Positions 53,221 to 61,502 of a stretch of 64,000 nucleotides of DNA are shown here, one piece after another (within the stretch, counting starts at the first letter, position 1; each line of letters begins with the position of its first letter). Under the pieces are notes generated by a model that did no database searches, was not told the DNA's origin, and was given only the letters and a program-made list of their open reading frames with translations. The position numbers and the translations under genes are program-made. The stretch comes from Candidatus Terasakiella magnetica (lineage in GTDB: Bacteria > Pseudomonadota > Alphaproteobacteria > Rhodospirillales > Terasakiellaceae), in NCBI RefSeq assembly GCF_900093605.1, contig NZ_FLYE01000004.1, positions 36,446 to 100,445 on the forward strand, written 5' to 3'.

Positions 53221-53760
53221 TTAGGCAGCTACCAGTTTCTGTCCATCCCAGAGCCAGCTTGTATGGTCACAGAAAGCATCAAAATCTCTATCAGTGACCG
53301 TCTTCGTGATATAGCTCACCCATTCTTCATGGGTATAACCATAACCATCAGCATCAGCCATATGAAACGCTGATGGTGAACGCCCTTTGTTGAAATCCAT
53401 GCCGTTTTCCCATGCGTATTCCATGATGTCCAAGAGAGCTTCACTATCAGACAAGTCAACACGGCATTTTGGGTTTTGAGGAACGCTCACGATACCATGC
53501 ACATGATGGTTCATTCTACTGAAACCACTTTCAAGCATGTTGATGCGAACACAGCGAAACGGTTGCTTGGCCTGTGACAAATTACCGTAAAACTCCTTGT
53601 CCACCCGGTTCCAAAAATAACGCACGTTCTTCATCATTCGTTCTCGATTGATGGCAATATTGGATGGAAAGGTTAGTGTGTAAATATAACTGTCCGACCA
53701 ATCATATCCATTAAACCAATCCATCACCTCCTGTTGGCCCTGATTAATCTGCTTGAGCAT
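53221..53760 (-). CDS. Rep-like HUH-endonuclease protein
   Basis: A 179-residue protein with the ordered motifs of rolling-circle initiators: YTLTF (27-31), the metal-binding HUH motif His86-Val-His88 within MNHHVHGIV, and Tyr150-xx-Lys153 (YITKTV) as the nicking tyrosine. I start at ATG 53760, inside the end of the upstream gene, because residues before it in the longer frame are unrelated. It would allow the excised element to replicate or be mobilised (inference). It is translationally coupled to the 65-residue gene upstream. Confidence 0.62.
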   Translation of the reverse strand: MLKQINQGQQEVMDWFNGYDWSDSYIYTLTFPSNIAINRERMMKNVRYFWNRVDKEFYGNLSQAKQPFRCVRINMLESGFSRMNHHVHGIVSVPQNPKCRVDLSDSEALLDIMEYAWENGMDFNKGRSPSAFHMADADGYGYTHEEWVSYITKTVTDRDFDAFCDHTSWLWDGQKLVAA

Positions 53761-53941
53761 CAGCGTCACCTTGCTTAGCAAGCTTACGTTTCTGTAGCTG
53801 CGTCTCAAACATTTCACCAATACGACGGCGTAATTCTTCAAAAGTGATAAGTTCAACGTTGGGATAGACACCGTACCAAATATAGCCCTCAGGTGCTTCT
53901 GGAAGTGGTTCGTGTCTCGGTTTATGCGGATTTAGGTCCAT
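53744..53941 (-). CDS. Small protein coupled to the Rep-like gene
   Basis: A 65-residue protein: proline-rich start MDLNPHKPRHEPLPEAPEGY, then IWYGVYPNVELITFEELRRR and a basic/coiled tail. No family is recognised. The 3' end overlaps the Rep-like start by 17 nt, a typical plasmid copy-control layout. GGAGAAG precedes the ATG. Confidence 0.55.
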   Translation of the reverse strand: MDLNPHKPRHEPLPEAPEGYIWYGVYPNVELITFEELRRRIGEMFETQLQKRKLAKQGDADAQAD

Positions 53942-54050
53942 CGGACTTCTCCTCGATAAAGTTACTGTGATGACAGTATTTATGCGAGAGAGTCATTTAT
54001 TTGGATTTTGGATAAATAACGGTAGACACAGTCACACGAAGGAAAGCGAC

Positions 54051-54323
54051 ATGGCGACCGTAAGAAATATTTATCTACAGTGCAAATCTGTTGGCATAGT
54101 TGCCACACAAACTGATTTCAGCACCCTGTGTGGTCGTAAAGGGAATTGGGCCAGCAGTGCAATGGCACGAGACCTTAAGATGCCTCTCGACACGCTCGCC
54201 AGTTGTTATTGCCATTTACTGGAACAAAGAGACAAAGCAGGTACACCAAACCTTTTAAAAAGCATTTGGGATAACATATGTATGACGGTGCAACATCGGC
54301 ACAGTGAAATCACATTAGATTAA
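54051..54323 (+). CDS. Small hypothetical protein, possible regulator
   Basis: A 90-residue protein from ATG 54051 (MATVRNIYLQCKSVGIVATQ, TDFSTLCGRKGNWASSAMAR). The helical pattern TQTDFSTLCGRKGNWASSAM resembles an HTH, so DNA binding is possible, but no family is firmly recognised. GAAAGCGAC precedes the start. It is divergent from the Rep-coupled gene and convergent with RloB. Confidence 0.5.
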   Translation: MATVRNIYLQCKSVGIVATQTDFSTLCGRKGNWASSAMARDLKMPLDTLASCYCHLLEQRDKAGTPNLLKSIWDNICMTVQHRHSEITLD

Positions 54324-54331
54324 TCAGATAA

Positions 54332-55051
54332 TTAACGTTTCCGTCGTGATGCTTTCTTTTCTGCATCCATCGTTGCCTTTAGGTTATTCAAGTAATCCAT
54401 CAACTCATGAACTTCTGTCGATGAATTAAGTTCACCGGTAGCAATTGCATCATTCTTAGACCAAACAGCATTTGCCATTGCTGTAGCCTGCTGAGGGACC
54501 AATACTTCATAGTGTTTGTTGTCACCCTTATCGTAATTCGCAAACACAGGGATTTTTTTAAGGTCTTTGATGACCATATCAGCGGGGCTATTCTCACCCG
54601 CTCGATTGAAACCTTTGCGGGTCTTTACGTGATGCAATAGATACCAAACTTCAAAACATGGGTATGAAGGGAAAGCTCTAATGTGGACCTTTTTGTTCAA
54701 ATGATTTCGTTGTTTAGCTGCCCCGTTCAATTCTGCCATTGCTGAATCAAACTTTTCATGTTCATCTCTATCAATAACACAAAACACGGTGGTCTTATGC
54801 TCACCAAATCCATCACGGCATTTTTCACCATCCAGCCACTTCAAAGCATAGGCGACAACTTGGTCTGGCGTGGGATTGCTATCACCAGTCGCTTTTGCCT
54901 GAATCGAACGGGGTAAACCCAATGTCCGAATATGGGCATTAAGATACTGAGGTGATGTAAGCTCGTCTTCACATACAATTAAAATCTTCTCATAAACGTC
55001 GCGAGAAGCAGCCGCACGACCGAATGATTTCCGTCCTTGTCGCCTACCCAT
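54332..55051 (-). CDS. RloB-family TOPRIM-like protein (AbiL-type defence, second component)
   Basis: A 239-residue RloB protein. The TOPRIM-like acidic residues are Glu28 (ILIVCEDELTSPQYL) and Asp94-x-Asp96 (CVIDRDEHEKF), followed by the family segment FPSYPCFEVWYLLHH. The basic ends (MGRRQGRKSFGR, AEKKASRRKR) suggest nucleic-acid binding. It overlaps the ATPase gene by 8 nt. Together they match the AAA + RloB pairs of AbiL-like abortive infection systems, where the ATPase is thought to license a TOPRIM nuclease. The exact subtype is not settled here. Confidence 0.82.
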   Translation of the reverse strand: MGRRQGRKSFGRAAASRDVYEKILIVCEDELTSPQYLNAHIRTLGLPRSIQAKATGDSNPTPDQVVAYALKWLDGEKCRDGFGEHKTTVFCVIDRDEHEKFDSAMAELNGAAKQRNHLNKKVHIRAFPSYPCFEVWYLLHHVKTRKGFNRAGENSPADMVIKDLKKIPVFANYDKGDNKHYEVLVPQQATAMANAVWSKNDAIATGELNSSTEVHELMDYLNNLKATMDAEKKASRRKR

Positions 55052-56378
55052 TTACAACCTCACCAATACGAGGAACACCACCATATCGTCCATCAAGATA
55101 AGCACGTTGAAATGCTTCATAATCACGACCTTTAAAATCAGACAATGGGAACAAACAAGTTGCCCCATCTTCTTTCTCCATGAGCCAAACTTGGTCACGG
55201 TGAAGAAAGTTTCGTGCCATAATAGATGTTTCGTGGCTTGTAAAAATTAGCTGAGCGTTATTCTTATTTGTTTTTGGGTTTAAGAACATCTCTACCAAAA
55301 ATCGAAGTGCATGTGGATGAAGACTGTTATGAAGCTCATCGACAAATAATGTTAAACCATTCTCAAGCACATGAAGTAAAGGCCCGGCCAGACTAAAAAT
55401 AACCTTCGTACCATCAGATTCATTTTGAAGGTCAATCTTTACATCTTTATTATTTCTTCCCTTGTGGACAGCCAGAACATTGACCAATTCCATCTTTTTC
55501 AAATCTTCGGCTTTCGGGGATTGTAATTTCAATTGGAAACTACCATTCGCAGGTAAATTGTTACCCGCTGCTTCCATGGCTTCAAAAAACTTGGCCAACC
55601 CCTCTTCAACAGATTCACCTTCAGTGTTGACACTATTAATTTCGAGGTCATCAATACCTAAATCGGCCGCTTTCAAAAAGTTAAGGACAGCTTCTTTTCT
55701 GTCATTTTCAGCGACTTGCTCAATAGTAAAACTATCAGTTAAGCGTTCAGTGCTTTTAATAACTTTTAACTGCTTACGTAACCATGTAAATGGCTCCTGT
55801 AAGGCTTCGGAACGCAGCATGATGGCAGTAGAAAGAAAAAGAGCGTTATCCCTTGTTGCATCTTTCCATACTTCTTTCTGACCCTTGATATGAGATGTGG
55901 CCCAGTCATACTGCCCTGTATCAGGATTATAATTACGCTGAAACAATTCCTTCAAAGTCGTTCTTGGCTTATTAGGCTTAGCAAATAACCATTCATCCAC
56001 TATTCGGAAATGGTCAACAGAGAAACCATACTGATATAAATGGTCATTAAAAATAAAAACCATCTCAAACTCAGAAGGTGCATTTCTATAATCGTCACAT
56101 AATGCAAATGGAACGACATCAATACTTTCACCTTCTTGAGATTCTTTAGCAGATGAAATTACAAACTGTTTAAAAAAGCTCAATGCTTCAATGAGAGAAC
56201 TTTTCCCGGCACCATTTGGCCCAAAGACACACGCTGACCTCATTAGTTTTGGGGCATACGAGTTCCCCGTTTCAAAGGCATGTGGTTTCAGTTTTGACTT
56301 TGCAGAACCAGCAGCCATTGAAAACGTCTGTTTTTCAGCAATTGACTTATAGTTCGTTACACTAAACTCTACGAGCAT
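55044..56378 (-). CDS. AAA (OLD/ABC-like) ATPase, first component of the defence pair
   Basis: A 444-residue ATPase with Walker A GPNGAGKS (53-60), Walker B-like TLFVDELHNSLHP near residue 347, and a switch histidine in LIFTSHETSIM. A long coiled insert lies between, as in AAA_15/AAA_21 proteins (RloA, AbiLi, PARIS AriA). The start is taken at ATG 56378; a TTG at 56390 would add four residues. It is transcribed toward RloB with overlapping ends. Expected to sense infection and gate the RloB effector (family knowledge). Confidence 0.85.
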   Translation of the reverse strand: MLVEFSVTNYKSIAEKQTFSMAAGSAKSKLKPHAFETGNSYAPKLMRSACVFGPNGAGKSSLIEALSFFKQFVISSAKESQEGESIDVVPFALCDDYRNAPSEFEMVFIFNDHLYQYGFSVDHFRIVDEWLFAKPNKPRTTLKELFQRNYNPDTGQYDWATSHIKGQKEVWKDATRDNALFLSTAIMLRSEALQEPFTWLRKQLKVIKSTERLTDSFTIEQVAENDRKEAVLNFLKAADLGIDDLEINSVNTEGESVEEGLAKFFEAMEAAGNNLPANGSFQLKLQSPKAEDLKKMELVNVLAVHKGRNNKDVKIDLQNESDGTKVIFSLAGPLLHVLENGLTLFVDELHNSLHPHALRFLVEMFLNPKTNKNNAQLIFTSHETSIMARNFLHRDQVWLMEKEDGATCLFPLSDFKGRDYEAFQRAYLDGRYGGVPRIGEVVNG

Positions 56379-56519
56379 GACAGCATCCAATTATTCCATT
56401 TAAGTGACTTTTTGCGATTTTTTTGCAAAAAAGCAAGTTAAATATACAAGCTAAGGGTTATTAAGCAGTTAAAACTACATATAACCCCTAAATTGGCAGC
56501 TTGAGCGTATATATCAAGG

Positions 56520-56789
56520 TCACGAAGCGTTTGATTGATTCGTATGTTCTTTGACGTAATATTCACTTTCTTTATGGAAAGTATTCTCTGTCACCCACTC
56601 ATCCACATCAAGGATGCGATATTTGACAATACCACCAAGTTTAAAAAACTTAGGACCAGTGCCATTCTCAGCCCACCGAGCCAGCGTGCGAATGGACACA
56701 CCGAGAAGATTGGAAAGTTCAGCACGGTCCAGCAATGATAGTGGATGGATTGGGTATTGGATATTTGATGTATTATTAGCTTTCAGCAT
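56520..56789 (-). CDS. xis: Excisionase/AlpA-family HTH protein
   Basis: An 89-residue MerR-type winged HTH: LLDRAELSNLLGVSIRTLAR, then WAENGTGPKFFKLGGIVKYR and VDEWVTENTF, the standard helix-turn-helix_17/excisionase layout. It lies at the end of the element opposite the integrase, transcribed inward from the right iteron array. It probably regulates excision or the element's promoters. Confidence 0.82.
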   Translation of the reverse strand: MLKANNTSNIQYPIHPLSLLDRAELSNLLGVSIRTLARWAENGTGPKFFKLGGIVKYRILDVDEWVTENTFHKESEYYVKEHTNQSNAS

Positions 56790-57021
56790 TTTGGACTCAC
56801 AACAACAGGTCCACCACTACGTGATGGATGAGATGTTGCTTACGGCCACTCACCATTTTTCAGGTTCTATCGAAAGCTATAATTCAGGCATGTTGTATCA
56901 ACTGTCAGACCCATTTATGAATTGGGCCATAGTTGCTCTGCCACTGGCAATTTATCAACACAAGGACATACTGTCCCTGATGTTTTCCTTATATATGAAT
57001 CGTTGGTTTTTGACAACCCAG

Positions 57022-57073
57022 TGTGCCAATCAGTGCCACTGAATGACACATCCTGTTTGACGCATGCTTGACG
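57022..57073 (+). repeat. Right iteron array in the 347-bp non-coding end of the element
   Basis: Heptamers TGTGCCA, AGTGCCA, AATGACA start at 57022, 57032 and 57042 (10-bp period), followed by TTGACG at 57057 and 57068. Spacings equal those of the left array. The rest of 56790-57136 carries no supportable gene. Confidence 0.7.
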
Positions 57074-57136
57074 TGTCGTTACGCTTCATGTCTGAACGTC
57101 AAGCATACTGCCGATTTCGGGTGTCAGACTACAATT

Positions 57137-57158
57137 TGGTGAAAATTGTTGTGCCATA
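57137..57158. repeat. attR, right attachment repeat
   Basis: TGGTGAAAATTGTTGTGCCA plus TA, matching attL in 21 of 22 positions. Beyond it the chromosome resumes. Confidence 0.82.
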
Positions 57159-57206
57159 GCTATCAAGCACCTGATTGGTTGGCTTCTTAGTTAAAGTATC
57201 TGTCAC
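57138..57206 (-). pseudogene. Displaced original 5' end of the aminotransferase gene
   Basis: On the reverse strand a GTG at 57206, with AAGG upstream, opens the frame TDTLTKKPTNQVLDSYGTTI-FT, which then runs into the element. The intact gene at 51154 begins MKNPTNTVLSEYGTTIFT. The shared K-x-P-T-N-x-V-L-x-x-YGTTIFT shows that this is the severed original start, 23 codons long. Confidence 0.8.
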
Positions 57207-57357
57207 GATCTCGCACCTTCATGTTCGTCAAAACTTGTACTCTTAATTAACTATAGTTTGCCCCTATGAACAAGAATTTCGCAAACTTCTTGGCAAAGAA
57301 TTCTCTTTCCAAGAAAATCCACAGCCCAACATGAGTTAAGACTAAAGTGCCAATTCG

Positions 57358-57371
57358 TTGACTAACATCAA
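57358..57371. promoter_or_regulatory. FNR/NNR-type box upstream of hcp
   Basis: TTGAC-TAAC-ATCAA, one mismatch from TTGAT-N4-ATCAA. It is 51 bp before the hcp start, a position suited to activation. Control by an FNR/Dnr-type regulator under low oxygen or NO is inferred. Confidence 0.65.
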
Positions 57372-57422
57372 TTCTTTTGCCTTGTCTTTAAAGTTAGAAA
57401 GCCCCCAGTTTTATTTCTGGGA

Positions 57423-59087
57423 GTGAAAAGCTTGTTTTGTTATCAATGTGAACAGACTGCACGTAACGACAATACTGTCGGGTGCTCATCTACAAAAGGT
57501 ATGTGCGGTAAAGACGAACAAACGTCTGATCTTCAAGACCTTCTGATCTACGCCCTCAAGGGTGTTGCGCAATATGCACAAAAAGCCCGTGAGCTTGGTG
57601 TAGCAAACAATGAAGCCGGTCGCTTCATCATGAAGGGTATGTTCACCACATTAACAAACGTGAACTTCGCTCCGGCCCGCATCAATGCCATGATCAAACA
57701 AGCCAATGAAATCCGCAGCGAGCTGAAAGCCGCTGTTGATGCGGCTAACGGTTCTGAAGTTATTTTGGAAGGCCCGGCAAGCTGGCGCATTCCTGAAGAG
57801 ACATCTGAGCTTCTTGCCCAAGCTGAAATGGCAGCTGTACGTGCAGGTGAAGCAGAAGTCGGTGAAGATATCATCGGTCTGCGCGCCTTGTTGCTTTACG
57901 GGATGAAAGGTATTTGCGCCTACGGTTTCCACGCGCTTGTTCTTGACCAAGAATCAGACGAAATCTTTGGCGGCATTGAAGACCTCATGAGCTTCCTTGC
58001 TTCAAACTCAACCGATGCAGAAGCCTTGACGGCCAAAGCCCTTGAAGGTGGTCAGCTTAACTATAAAATCATGGAACTGCTTGATGCAGGTGCACGTAAC
58101 AAATTTGGCACACCTGAGCCAACATCTGTACGCATGACACCAAAAGCCGGCAAATGTATCCTGATTTCCGGTCACGATATGGTTGATCTTAAAGCCATCT
58201 TGGAACAAACCGAAGGCACGGGCATTAATGTGTACACCCATGGTGAAATGCTGCCCTCACATAGTTATCCAGAGCTGAAAAAATTCGATCACCTTGCAGG
58301 TAACTACGGCGGTGCATGGCAGGAGCAGCAAACTGAATTTGCTGATTTCCCCGGCCCAATCCTAATGACATCAAACTGCTTGATCGAGCCACAAGCATCT
58401 TACCGTCAGCGTATTTTCACAACGGGTCCTGTGGGCTGGCCGGGTCTGCGCCACATTGAAGGCCTTGATTTCTCTATGCTCATTCAAGCTGCTAAAGCGC
58501 TACCGGGCTTTGCACAAGATGCAGAAGAAAAAACAGCCATGGTCGGCTTTGGTCGCGAAGCGATCTTGGGTGTGGCCGATACGGTTATCGGTGCGGTTAA
58601 AGGCGGCGATATCAAGCACTTCTTCCTTGTTGGGGGCTGTGACGGTGCCATTCCGGGCCGTAACTACTACACAGACTTTGTAGAACAAACACCAAAAGAT
58701 ACCATTGTTCTGACATTAGGTTGTGCGAAATACCGTTTCAACCATCTTGAAATGGGTGACATCGGGGGCATTCCACGTCTGTTGGATGTGGGCCAATGTA
58801 ACGATAGTTATTCTGCCATTCAGGTTGCGGTTGCCCTTTCCAAAGCCTTTGAATGCGATATCAACGAGCTGCCCTTGAGCCTGAACATTTCATGGTTTGA
58901 GCAAAAGGCCGCGGCTGTCTTGCTCACGCTTCTTGCGCTTAACGTGAAGGGCATCCACTTGGGCCCAACACTACCAGCCTTCTTGACACCCGCAGTGACT
59001 GAGAAACTGGTTGAAGCCTTTGATATTAAAACCATCACAACACCAGAAGCTGACTTGGCTGAATGTCTTGGAACAGCAGCTGAGTAA
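57423..59087 (+). CDS. hcp: Hybrid cluster protein (hydroxylamine reductase)
   Basis: A 554-residue Hcp, an Fe-S-O enzyme of nitrosative stress that reduces hydroxylamine and, in E. coli, NO. The N-terminal cysteines follow C-x2-C-x11-C-x6-C (CYQC... GCSSTKGMC), the pattern of class II enzymes with a [2Fe-2S] cluster. Hybrid-cluster ligands sit in [30 protein letters not shown] and LGCAKYRFN. The start is GTG 57423 with TGGGA upstream. First gene of hcp-hcr, behind the FNR-type box. Confidence 0.95.
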   Translation: MKSLFCYQCEQTARNDNTVGCSSTKGMCGKDEQTSDLQDLLIYALKGVAQYAQKARELGVANNEAGRFIMKGMFTTLTNVNFAPARINAMIKQANEIRSELKAAVDAANGSEVILEGPASWRIPEETSELLAQAEMAAVRAGEAEVGEDIIGLRALLLYGMKGICAYGFHALVLDQESDEIFGGIEDLMSFLASNSTDAEALTAKALEGGQLNYKIMELLDAGARNKFGTPEPTSVRMTPKAGKCILISGHDMVDLKAILEQTEGTGINVYTHGEMLPSHSYPELKKFDHLAGNYGGAWQEQQTEFADFPGPILMTSNCLIEPQASYRQRIFTTGPVGWPGLRHIEGLDFSMLIQAAKALPGFAQDAEEKTAMVGFGREAILGVADTVIGAVKGGDIKHFFLVGGCDGAIPGRNYYTDFVEQTPKDTIVLTLGCAKYRFNHLEMGDIGGIPRLLDVGQCNDSYSAIQVAVALSKAFECDINELPLSLNISWFEQKAAAVLLTLLALNVKGIHLGPTLPAFLTPAVTEKLVEAFDIKTITTPEADLAECLGTAAE

Positions 59088-59100
59088 TCTTTAAGACAAT

Positions 59101-59139
59101 CGGCGGTGCACAAATTTATGTGCGCCGCCGTTTTCTTTT
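59101..59139 (+). terminator. Hairpin between hcp and hcr
   Basis: CGGCGGTGCAC and TGTGCGCCGCCG pair and are followed by TTTTCTTTT. It probably reduces hcr relative to hcp without blocking it, since hcr follows after 17 nt. Confidence 0.75.
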
Positions 59140-59155
59140 GTAAGGACAGGGAAAT

Positions 59156-60202
59156 ATGAGCAATAACCATAAAATCAATCTCACAACACGTGATGGTCAA
59201 ACGGTTTCTTTTGAATGTGATGAAGAAAAAGACGTGCTTAGCGCTGCTGAAGAAGCAGGCTATACCCTACCCTCTGTCTGTCGTGATGGCGGTTGCGGCA
59301 CCTGTAAGGGGAACTGCTCCAAAGGGGACTATGAGATCACAGATGTAAACCCCGATGCACTGGGTGAAGAGGCCAAAGCAGAAGGACAAGTCCTGTTTTG
59401 CCGCACCTTCCCCAAGGGTGATTTGGACGTCAGCATCAATTCCGATCTCGCCCATATCTCCCAAGGCCCTGCAAAAACCTTTAAGGCAGAAGTCACAGCC
59501 CTTGAAGACATGGGCGGCGACGTCCGGCGTATGCTCGTCACCGTTCACCCAAACGAAAATGGTGAAGGTTGCCCTGCCTTTGAGCCGGGACAGTTCTTTG
59601 AGTTACAAATCCCGGGCACCGACATTTGGCGGGCCTATTCCATTGCCAATGCACCAAACTGGGCAGCAGAGCTTGAATTCATCATTCGCTTGCAACCCAA
59701 TGGTAAATTCTCCCACTGGATTGCCAATAAGGCAAAGGTTGGTGATACGTTACAAGTGCGCGGCCCCCAAGGCAGCTTTGTTTTACAACAAGGCACCATC
59801 AACCCACGTTGCTTTGTCTCTGGCGGGACAGGCGTTGCGCCCATGCTTTCCATGCTGCGCTTGATGGCAGAATTCCAAGAAGATAACGAATGTTTCCTTT
59901 TCTTCGGGGTAAATGAAGAAAAAGACCTGTTTGCATTAGATGAAATTAAAACGCTGACAGACAGCCTGCCCAATCTTAAAGCCACCGTCTGTGTCTTTAG
60001 ACCCTCTGATAATTGGGAGAGATATTCAGGCACGCCTGTTGATGCTTTCAAGGCAGAGCTTACCAATCTGCTCGCGCGTAAACTCACACCAGAAGTCTAT
60101 CTCTGTGGCCCTCCAGGCCTGATTGATGCCGCCAAAAGCACAGCGATTGAGCTGGGGCTGCGTGAAGATAATGTTTTTGCTGAGCGTTTCTTACCGAGCT
60201 AA
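59156..60202 (+). CDS. hcr: NADH-dependent flavin/ferredoxin reductase, Hcp partner
   Basis: A 348-residue reductase supplying electrons to Hcp. The N-terminal plant-type [2Fe-2S] ferredoxin has Cys in SVCRDGGCGTCKGNC and a further Cys in LFCRTF. The FAD domain (about 105-205) has RAYSIANAP. The NAD domain (about 215-348) has VSGGTGVAPM and YLCGPPGLI. E. coli Hcr carries the ferredoxin at the C-terminus. This protein has it at the N-terminus, as in monooxygenase reductases, so the assignment rests on adjacency to hcp. Confidence 0.85.
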   Translation: MSNNHKINLTTRDGQTVSFECDEEKDVLSAAEEAGYTLPSVCRDGGCGTCKGNCSKGDYEITDVNPDALGEEAKAEGQVLFCRTFPKGDLDVSINSDLAHISQGPAKTFKAEVTALEDMGGDVRRMLVTVHPNENGEGCPAFEPGQFFELQIPGTDIWRAYSIANAPNWAAELEFIIRLQPNGKFSHWIANKAKVGDTLQVRGPQGSFVLQQGTINPRCFVSGGTGVAPMLSMLRLMAEFQEDNECFLFFGVNEEKDLFALDEIKTLTDSLPNLKATVCVFRPSDNWERYSGTPVDAFKAELTNLLARKLTPEVYLCGPPGLIDAAKSTAIELGLREDNVFAERFLPS

Positions 60203-60209
60203 AAGACCT

Positions 60210-60247
60210 TTCACACCATCATCCAAACCTTGAGGTGATGGTGTGAA
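60210..60247. terminator. Inverted repeat between hcr and a convergent gene
   Basis: TTCACACCATCA and TGATGGTGTGAA pair perfectly (12 bp) around a 14-nt loop. There is no T tract, so termination strength is uncertain. Confidence 0.55.
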
Positions 60248-60255
60248 CCCTTAAC

Positions 60256-60579
60256 TTATGATGTGACGTCAAGGTAGCCTTGCTCAATCGCCGTATCCAA
60301 CGCTTGGGAGGCATGGCGCAATTCTTCAAAAGCTTCGCGGTAATGGTTAAGCTGTTTGACTTGTTCAGCACTGGGCAAGTCATCGCCGCAGATTTTTGTT
60401 ACTTCGAACAATTCTTTTAAATATGCTGCGCGCGCACGTGCCACCAGCTTAAAGATCGGTTCAATCTTTTTCAGCGTCAGTTCAGGGATGTCTGGGTTGA
60501 TGACATCACGGTTGACTTCACGCAGTGATTTGTCCATTTGCAGCTTTAAACGATTGCGTTCAATATGTTGAGCTGACAT
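60256..60579 (-). CDS. Hypothetical helical protein
   Basis: A 107-residue protein from ATG 60579 (MSAQHIERNRLKLQMDKSLR), preceded by GAGG. Almost entirely helical by composition, soluble, charged, with two predicted coiled segments (KKIEPIFKLVARARAAYLKE, QVKQLNHYREAFEELRHASQ). No recognised family. Divergent from the small gene at 60666. Confidence 0.55.
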   Translation of the reverse strand: MSAQHIERNRLKLQMDKSLREVNRDVINPDIPELTLKKIEPIFKLVARARAAYLKELFEVTKICGDDLPSAEQVKQLNHYREAFEELRHASQALDTAIEQGYLDVTS

Positions 60580-60665
60580 AACCAAAACCTCAAACTGATG
60601 TGTTATTAAAATCGGGGCACACTATATGCGAAGTGTTTCGAAAAATCCAAACATTAAGGACGCTT

Positions 60666-60869
60666 ATGGATTATCTTTCCTTTGGTAAAATCGCTGTGAA
60701 GCCGGATCAGGCAGAAGCCTTTGTTAAAGAAGGCAAAGCCAAAGGCCTCGCCATCAAGCATGTACAGGCCAATATTTATGAGTTTGGCATCCAGCTCCCC
60801 ACCTTGATGGACCAAGAGCATTTGCGTAAAACCGCAGGCCTGCTCGGCCTCAAATATTCACAAGATTAA
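60666..60869 (+). CDS. Small hypothetical protein, 67 residues
   Basis: MDYLSFGKIAVKPDQAEAFV, then KEGKAKGLAIKHVQANIYEF and a C-terminal LRKTAGLLGLKYSQD. Soluble, mixed alpha/beta. ATTAAGGA precedes the ATG. The stop overlaps that of the convergent gene at 60866. No family is recognised. Confidence 0.55.
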   Translation: MDYLSFGKIAVKPDQAEAFVKEGKAKGLAIKHVQANIYEFGIQLPTLMDQEHLRKTAGLLGLKYSQD

Positions 60870-61240
60870 GACGCGCAAAGTGCCTGCATAGCCTCTAGCG
60901 CACTGGCGGCGTCTTTAAAGTTTGAAAGATCAAGACTATAGGCAACTTCTGGCAAAGGCCCAAGCTGACTTAGGAAGTCTTCTGTATCCAGATCATGGTC
61001 TTGCAGATAGTCAAACTGTGCCTTAGTCATCTGAAAGGCACGGCATTGCAGCGTGAACTGGGGTTCAGGCTGAAACATATAGGTGGTAGAGATCAGCGTT
61101 TGAAACGTATTTTGCACAGGCCCGATATTGAGCCCATAATCCCCACCATCGCCTTTCGCATCGAACCAGCCAAATAAATACAGATCAAGCAGCGCTGCAT
61201 CTTGTGAAGCCCGTTGGTTAAATTGTGCAATATGATCCAT
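60866..61240 (-). CDS. Hypothetical protein, 124 residues
   Basis: From ATG 61240 (MDHIAQFNQRASQDAALLDL), with GAGGAAAGAGA upstream. The longer reading from 61345 adds a basic, cysteine-containing segment that looks non-coding. It contains YLFGWFDAKGDGGDYGLNIG, then a segment FTLQCRAFQMTKAQFDYLQD and a C-terminal acidic helix. No signal peptide; no recognised family. Confidence 0.55.
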   Translation of the reverse strand: MDHIAQFNQRASQDAALLDLYLFGWFDAKGDGGDYGLNIGPVQNTFQTLISTTYMFQPEPQFTLQCRAFQMTKAQFDYLQDHDLDTEDFLSQLGPLPEVAYSLDLSNFKDAASALEAMQALCAS

Positions 61241-61502
61241 CTGTCTCTTTCCTCGCCCAATGCTTGGGCATCTAATGCTGTAACCTGCCCTCTTTCTATT
61301 CACTTGCATAAAATTATGCAATCCCTTGCATGGAGCATTCCTCAACCGAGTCGGGATATATCCCTTACAGCTTTGTCGTAAAGAGCACCAATGGCGTGAT
61401 ATTTATATATTTAATTTCAATGGGTTATCATTTTTCACCGCTAAAATATCTTTTTAAGTTTTTATCCTCCCCCATCCGGTCTAACATGTCGGGCAATTGC
61501 CA

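Larger units (their letters stand above)
51122..57136. mobile_element. 6-kb integrative element in an aminotransferase gene
   Basis: Bounded by attL (51100-51121) and attR (57137-57158). Contents: replacement 5' end of the target gene, iteron array, tyrosine recombinase, unknown protein, Rep-like HUH protein, two small proteins, RloB plus AAA ATPase (AbiL-like defence), excisionase, second iteron array. No structural phage, conjugation or packaging genes. It looks like a minimal satellite or plasmid-derived integrative element carrying a defence cargo. Confidence 0.82.

Noticed and set aside
56614..57042. A 142-codon plus-strand frame at the right end of the integrative element
   Set aside because: It overlaps the excisionase gene on the other strand and the iteron array. 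No Shine-Dalgarno and no family resemblance.
51122..57136. The integrative element as a prophage remnant
   Set aside because: No capsid, tail, terminase, lysis or phage replication genes. The gene set fits a small integrative or satellite-like element better.
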